64,000 bases of DNA from Paludibacter sp. (GTDB taxonomy: Bacteria; Bacteroidota; Bacteroidia; Bacteroidales; Paludibacteraceae): assembly GCA_019163375.1 (NCBI GenBank), contig JAFLKK010000013.1, forward strand, positions 1 to 64,000, in the 5' to 3' direction. The notes under the pieces are model-generated. The model was not told the DNA's origin. It made no database searches and saw only the letters and a program-made list of their open reading frames with translations. A program made the translations under genes and the position numbers. Within the stretch, counting starts at the first letter, position 1; every line of letters starts with the position of its first letter. Shown piece after piece: positions 60,017 through 64,000 of this stretch.

Positions 60017-61903
60017 TTATTTATTTTGAATTTTCTTGACAAGCACAATGTTGGGTTGCGCCGCTTTTTTCATCCCCGTGCCCAGAAAAAATCCGGTATG
60101 CGGAGGTTGGTTATAACCGACATTCTGAGTAGCAATAGCCAAACGGTATTGCGGATCGTGCATCAGTGTAACAATGCGATGAGCAGTTGGAATGGTAGTT
60201 GTGTAAATTCGTAGATTTCTATTGTCCGTTGTACGTAAAATAAGTTCCTCACGCCAATCGCCAAATAAATCGGCACTTAAAGCCGGAGTTGCTTTTGTAC
60301 CATTGTTGGAAGCACAGCCTTCGGCAGTAAAAATGCGGCCCACTTTGTATTTATCAATGTAATTTTTATCGAGCAATTCGCGACTAACATCAGCATCCCA
60401 CCAAATAAGGAAGTTGGTTGATGTAGGTGCATCACCTATCCGGTTGCCTTTCATATCCAACAATCCTCCCGAACCTGAAAACCACATCTCAGCTCCCGGA
60501 TTTTCAGGATAAATATCTTCGGCCACACCGCGGCCTGCATCCTTGTTCATTGACCCTTTATACAGCACTTCTCCGGTCATAGCATCATAAACGGCAGCTC
60601 CGGCACCTTTTGTTCCTTCCTCAATTTCATGAACACCAAATACCTGAAGTCCTGCACGATTTGGCACCAAATGACCCACATGAATAGCATCCCCATGACG
60701 AAAACCGGTAGAAAACAGACCTTTGCCATTGTCATCAACCACCATGGAGCCATAGATGATTTCATCTTTTCCATCGCCATCTACGTCAGCCACGCTCAGG
60801 TTATGATTTCCCTGTCCGGAGAAAGGGTTCTCACCATCTTTGCTATCGAAAATCCAGCGGGAAGTGAGTTTCCCATTTCGCCAGTCCCAGGCAGCGAGCA
60901 CAGTTCTACCATAGTAACCTCTGCACATCACTACACTTGGGTGAACACCATCGAGATAAGCCACACAAGCCAGGAAGCGTTCGCTCCGATTTCCCGTATT
61001 GTCACTTCCTCCATTGCCACCGTGCCCATTCCAACCATTTAAAGGGTAGCGGTTCGGAATATAATCGGTAGTAGCCAGAGCCTCACCTGTTCGTCCGCTG
61101 AAAATGGTAAAATATTTGGGTCCGTCCAGTATTTTTCCGTAGAAAGTCCCACTGTTTTTATCCAGATTACGATAATCTTTGGTTGAATCGCCTATCACTT
61201 TTCCCATTCCATCAATGGTTCCATCGGCTGTTTTACATGCAAATTCAGCAATTCCATCACCGTCGAGGTCGTAGACCATAAACTGTGTATAATGAGCTCC
61301 TTCACGAATATTCTTTCCCAGGCTTATCTGCCATAGAAATGTTCCATCTAACTTGTATGCCTGAAAAACAGGTATCCCCGATACGCCGGATGAAGGAGAA
61401 TCTATTCCACGAGCTGTTTGATGAAGAATAATCTCATATTCGCCATCACCATCCAGATCACCTACCGAGACATCGTTAGGGTTATATCCTTCGGGGGTTT
61501 TAAGCGGAATATTGATATATTGCTGAACCGGAGCATTTGCTTTTATAGTAAAAGGTTTACTTGCCTCCTGCTCCACTCCACCGAGTACCGCTTTTACAAA
61601 ATAGGAATTCTCTATGCCAAAATTCTGTTTTCCAACCTGACAGTTCGTGCTTTCTTTTATCGGCGTTTGATTTAATTTGACCGGTTTATCATTTCCACTC
61701 CGGCGATAGAGATTAAATGCAATATCATCAGGCTCGGTACCCAATAACCGCCAACCTACATAAACCGAATCGCCGGGACAACGAACAGCTGTAACAGCTC
61801 TGTCAAGGTTCTCCATTTGCCGCTGCGCCATTAATCGGGGAGCATTAATAAGCGTAAGAAATGCTAGAAAAACAGAAATCGTGATTTTCGAAAGACCTTT
61901 CAT
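60017..61903 (-). CDS. Rhamnogalacturonan lyase (PL11)
   Basis: Start at 61903 (MKGLSKITISVFLAFLTLIN, a signal peptide) is preferred over an upstream in-frame ATG. A 628-residue beta-propeller lyase that cuts the RG-I backbone between rhamnose and galacturonate by beta-elimination. PL11 hallmarks: YVGWRLLGTEPDDIAFNLYR, DLDGDGEYEIILHQTARG, and Ca-binding DVDGDGKDEIIYG-like repeats. The C-terminal part contains ADLFGDWREELILR and GTGMKK. This is the principal backbone-cleaving enzyme of the locus. Confidence 0.93.
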   Translation of the reverse strand: MKGLSKITISVFLAFLTLINAPRLMAQRQMENLDRAVTAVRCPGDSVYVGWRLLGTEPDDIAFNLYRRSGNDKPVKLNQTPIKESTNCQVGKQNFGIENSYFVKAVLGGVEQEASKPFTIKANAPVQQYINIPLKTPEGYNPNDVSVGDLDGDGEYEIILHQTARGIDSPSSGVSGIPVFQAYKLDGTFLWQISLGKNIREGAHYTQFMVYDLDGDGIAEFACKTADGTIDGMGKVIGDSTKDYRNLDKNSGTFYGKILDGPKYFTIFSGRTGEALATTDYIPNRYPLNGWNGHGGNGGSDNTGNRSERFLACVAYLDGVHPSVVMCRGYYGRTVLAAWDWRNGKLTSRWIFDSKDGENPFSGQGNHNLSVADVDGDGKDEIIYGSMVVDDNGKGLFSTGFRHGDAIHVGHLVPNRAGLQVFGVHEIEEGTKGAGAAVYDAMTGEVLYKGSMNKDAGRGVAEDIYPENPGAEMWFSGSGGLLDMKGNRIGDAPTSTNFLIWWDADVSRELLDKNYIDKYKVGRIFTAEGCASNNGTKATPALSADLFGDWREELILRTTDNRNLRIYTTTIPTAHRIVTLMHDPQYRLAIATQNVGYNQPPHTGFFLGTGMKKAAQPNIVLVKKIQNK

Positions 61904-61951
61904 TACTGTAGAAGTTGTAGTTGTGCAATTAGTAGTACTGTTCACTTAAAA

Positions 61952-63520
61952 TTAAAAATTATCCGTTCTGAAGTTCGGAGTCCACAATCCTTCTTTGTTT
62001 AGGAGGCTTGCCGGAGGATTCGTTGCCCAACAATAACGAACGGCAATTGGTTTCAGCACTTCTTTGCTCGACACAACCACTGTTTTACCATCTATCTTGG
62101 CATCAGCCCACATCCATTTTTTGTCCTCGCCACAAATGGCAAAGCCGGTCAGTTTTCCATCTTTTGCTATCAATCCTTTACCTACATGGTCAAAGGAGAG
62201 ACGAACAGTGCTGCCCTCCACTTTGTAATTTTTGTACATTGGTCCTGAATATTCTACCTTTTCGCCGTACACTTTGGCTCGAGCAGCTAATCCAAGACGG
62301 TAACCGATAACTTGTTTATTTTTGGGGTGTACATTTTCAGGATCATTGCCTGCATTTTCGATGGCCACTGCCATAGCTGTGTTAGGGATAGAGAGATTTT
62401 GCATTTGAGCTTCGCGAACTGTCATCATCGAATTGTCCTGCACCGGTTGCGTCATTGGCTTGCCAATATTCGCCAACTGTACATACAGAAATGGGAAATT
62501 ACCTTGCGTCCAACGCGTTCTCCAATCGGCTACCAAAGTTTCCATAATTTCGCGGTAGACTTTTGCCGAAGGTCCGTTCGATTCGCCCTGATACCACAAT
62601 GCTCCCTTGATAGCATAAGGAATCAACGGGTCTATCATGCCGTTGTAGCAAACGTACGGATTGTGTTGATCCAGTTCCGGGTTAGGGTTTCTGGGTGCTT
62701 TGGGCTTTTTCGAATTCACATCGCCGGCAACTGCTTGCGCTGCAGCCAAATCGCCTTTAAATTTGACAAGGTCCTCTCTGTATTTTGGCAATGCAACAGC
62801 ACTATCGGCAACAAACTTATCCCATTTCTGAGTATACGCATCGAGCAATGGTTTTAAGTTTGGACGCGCCTCCAGAGCCGGTTTGCTTATCCACGTTTCG
62901 GCAGTACTAGCACCAAAAGCCGAAGTTATCATACCCACGGGAATGTGGAGCTTTTGATATATTTCACGTGCAAAAAAGTACGCTACCGCTGACAAATGCC
63001 CAACGGTTTTAGGAGAACAAACTTCCCATTTACCAACAACTTCTGACTTTACCGTATGCGAAGGAGTAAAATCAACATCATAAACTCTAATTTGAGGATA
63101 GTTAGCCTCCGCCACTTCTTTATCTTCATTCAAAACGCCACACCAGTAGCGATCTTCCTTTGCAACGGTCATGTCCATGTTCGATTGTCCGGAGCAAAGC
63201 CATACTTCACCCACATAAACATCTTCAATAGTGATGATATTTTCGCCTTTTATTTGAAGTTTGTAAGGACCGCCGGCTTTTTGTTTTGGTAAGCGAACCA
63301 ACCATTTACCGGTAGCATCTGTTGTAAAAGTCTGAACTGCTTTGTTCAATGTAACAGTAACCTGTTCGCCGGGCTTAGCTGTTCCCCAAACAGGAATGAG
63401 GATATTTCGTTGTAAAACCATATGTTCGGCAAACAAGCCGGCTGGTTTTACGGTTGCCAAAAGCGTTGAAGAAGTGAATACGCCTAAAGTGAAAAGTAAA
63501 AATCGTATTGATTTGGTCAT
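61952..63520 (-). CDS. Sialate O-acetylesterase-like SGNH esterase
   Basis: Start at 63520 (MTKSIRFLLFTLGVFTSSTL, signal peptide); the frame extends further upstream but overlaps the mutarotase gene and has no family match there. A 522-residue enzyme of the SASA/CE20-like group. Block I Ser is in WLCSGQSNMDMTV, block III region in LWYQGESNGPS, and the His in ENVHPKNKQVIG. N-terminal beta domain VWGTAKPGEQVTVTLNK and a C-terminal beta domain flank the catalytic part. In pectin loci such enzymes remove O-acetyl groups from side chains or backbone; the exact substrate is open. Confidence 0.85.
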   Translation of the reverse strand: MTKSIRFLLFTLGVFTSSTLLATVKPAGLFAEHMVLQRNILIPVWGTAKPGEQVTVTLNKAVQTFTTDATGKWLVRLPKQKAGGPYKLQIKGENIITIEDVYVGEVWLCSGQSNMDMTVAKEDRYWCGVLNEDKEVAEANYPQIRVYDVDFTPSHTVKSEVVGKWEVCSPKTVGHLSAVAYFFAREIYQKLHIPVGMITSAFGASTAETWISKPALEARPNLKPLLDAYTQKWDKFVADSAVALPKYREDLVKFKGDLAAAQAVAGDVNSKKPKAPRNPNPELDQHNPYVCYNGMIDPLIPYAIKGALWYQGESNGPSAKVYREIMETLVADWRTRWTQGNFPFLYVQLANIGKPMTQPVQDNSMMTVREAQMQNLSIPNTAMAVAIENAGNDPENVHPKNKQVIGYRLGLAARAKVYGEKVEYSGPMYKNYKVEGSTVRLSFDHVGKGLIAKDGKLTGFAICGEDKKWMWADAKIDGKTVVVSSKEVLKPIAVRYCWATNPPASLLNKEGLWTPNFRTDNF

Positions 63521-63629
63521 GATATTGAAATAAAGTGTCTGAGGTTGACTTGAAGTTGTTCTTTGTTGTTGTACGGACTCATTCGACTTACAAAAACAAC
63601 GAAAGTTTAAGCGATTGAAAACGATAGTT

Positions 63630-63944
63630 CTACTCCATATAGAATAGTTCGGGCAATGCAATAGAAACAGGCGAATTATCAGGATTTGATTCCATAATAT
63701 CTGCCATATATGCCCACCATTTTTGCACAATTTCGGTCGAACCCAGATCTTGAGAACCACCTTCACCACTGTTTTTTTGTACTGCAAAGAGAATATTGGT
63801 TTCCTTATCCCAGAAAATAGAATAATCGTACACACCGGCATCTTTCAACAGTTTTGATAATTCCGGCCAAATTTCATTGTGGCGTTTTTCGTATTCGGCT
63901 TCAAAGCCGGGTTTCAGAAACATTTTAAAAGCTGATCTTGTCAT
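63630..63944 (-). CDS. rhaM: L-rhamnose mutarotase
   Basis: A 104-residue cytosolic enzyme that interconverts alpha and beta anomers of L-rhamnose before isomerisation. Tyr18 and His22 in YEKRHNEIWPEL correspond to the active-site residues of E. coli RhaM, and the Trp-Trp pair is in KWWAYM; the N-terminal FKMFLKPGF is typical. It is the first gene of the visible run and lies 110 bases before the SGNH esterase. It shows that released rhamnose is used by the cell; other rhamnose genes would lie beyond the edge. Confidence 0.94.
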   Translation of the reverse strand: MTRSAFKMFLKPGFEAEYEKRHNEIWPELSKLLKDAGVYDYSIFWDKETNILFAVQKNSGEGGSQDLGSTEIVQKWWAYMADIMESNPDNSPVSIALPELFYME

Positions 63945-64000
63945 TGTTTTGTGTATTTAATTATTTAACCGAGAAAATAGGTGCAGTAGTATCTTGTTTT

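Noticed and set aside
63521-63841. Upstream extension of the SGNH esterase frame
   Set aside because: It overlaps the mutarotase gene in another frame, has no family match, and the signal peptide begins at 63520.
49452-63944. Horizontal transfer of the pectin locus
   Set aside because: No integrase, IS, tRNA junction or flanking repeats were seen; the locus looks compact and native, although its right end is unseen.

Overview
The window looks like a chromosome segment of an anaerobic, fermentative Bacteroidetes bacterium, most likely order Bacteroidales. Evidence: Bacteroidetes-type promoters (TAnnTTTG -7 boxes, some with a TTTG or TTG -33 box about 19-20 bp upstream) precede many genes with little Shine-Dalgarno signal. 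Several protein families are typical of the phylum: S16 with a long Ala/Lys/Glu tail, a HU-SPOR protein, the DoxX/thioredoxin-like BT_3928-type protein, a DUF5687 ABC permease, a DUF3857 transglutaminase, and a three-subunit fumarate reductase. The [FeFe]-hydrogenase maturation genes and fumarate reductase fit a fermenter making H2 and succinate or propionate. A Paludibacter-like genus is plausible, but this is inference.

Layout. 1-2662: a CAAA microsatellite, a D-2-hydroxyacid dehydrogenase, and an ECF sigma factor followed by a small membrane protein and a secreted CpxP/Spy-like protein. 2753-2823: tRNA-Cys. 2979-6891: a DPE2-like 4-alpha-glucanotransferase and purM. 6978-13104: MarC transporter, rhamnosyltransferase-like GT2, thiamine-binding protein, rpsP, HU-SPOR protein, rfbB, rlpA and a secreted protein of unknown function. 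13423-24659: housekeeping and envelope genes (DUF1599, DoxX-like, tpiA, WbuC cupin, a large membrane protein with a degenerate PHP-like domain, CYTH phosphatase, S41 protease, dCMP deaminase, Mpl, MBL hydrolase).

24851-26700 is an AT-rich, gene-poor accessory stretch with an orphan protein, an orphan methyltransferase and a remnant of an amidase-like gene. 27192-31691 holds a histidine kinase and response regulator convergent with an ABC ATPase/DUF5687 permease pair. The kinase promoter is bracketed by two arrays of an 11-bp-periodic TGTGAG motif, very likely the binding sites of an OmpR-family regulator. The same locus carries three near-identical copies of a hairpin-forming repeat.

31903-49346: gamma-carbonic anhydrase, CPBP protease, TPR/DUF3857/transglutaminase protein, a lipoprotein, fumarate reductase (frdCAB), hydGFE, miaB, then greA and a HIT protein. 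The greA leader contains an intrinsic terminator, and a candidate small RNA lies just upstream.

49452-63944 is one long minus-strand block for rhamnogalacturonan-I (pectin) use: rhamnose mutarotase, a SGNH acetylesterase, PL11 lyase, two CE12 acetylesterases, two GH28 enzymes, a PL22-like lyase, a GH2 enzyme and a PL9 lyase. Together they would deacetylate the backbone, cut it with lyases, trim unsaturated and galacturonic residues, remove side-chain sugars and feed rhamnose into catabolism. No SusC/SusD pair or regulator is seen, so the locus probably continues past the right edge.
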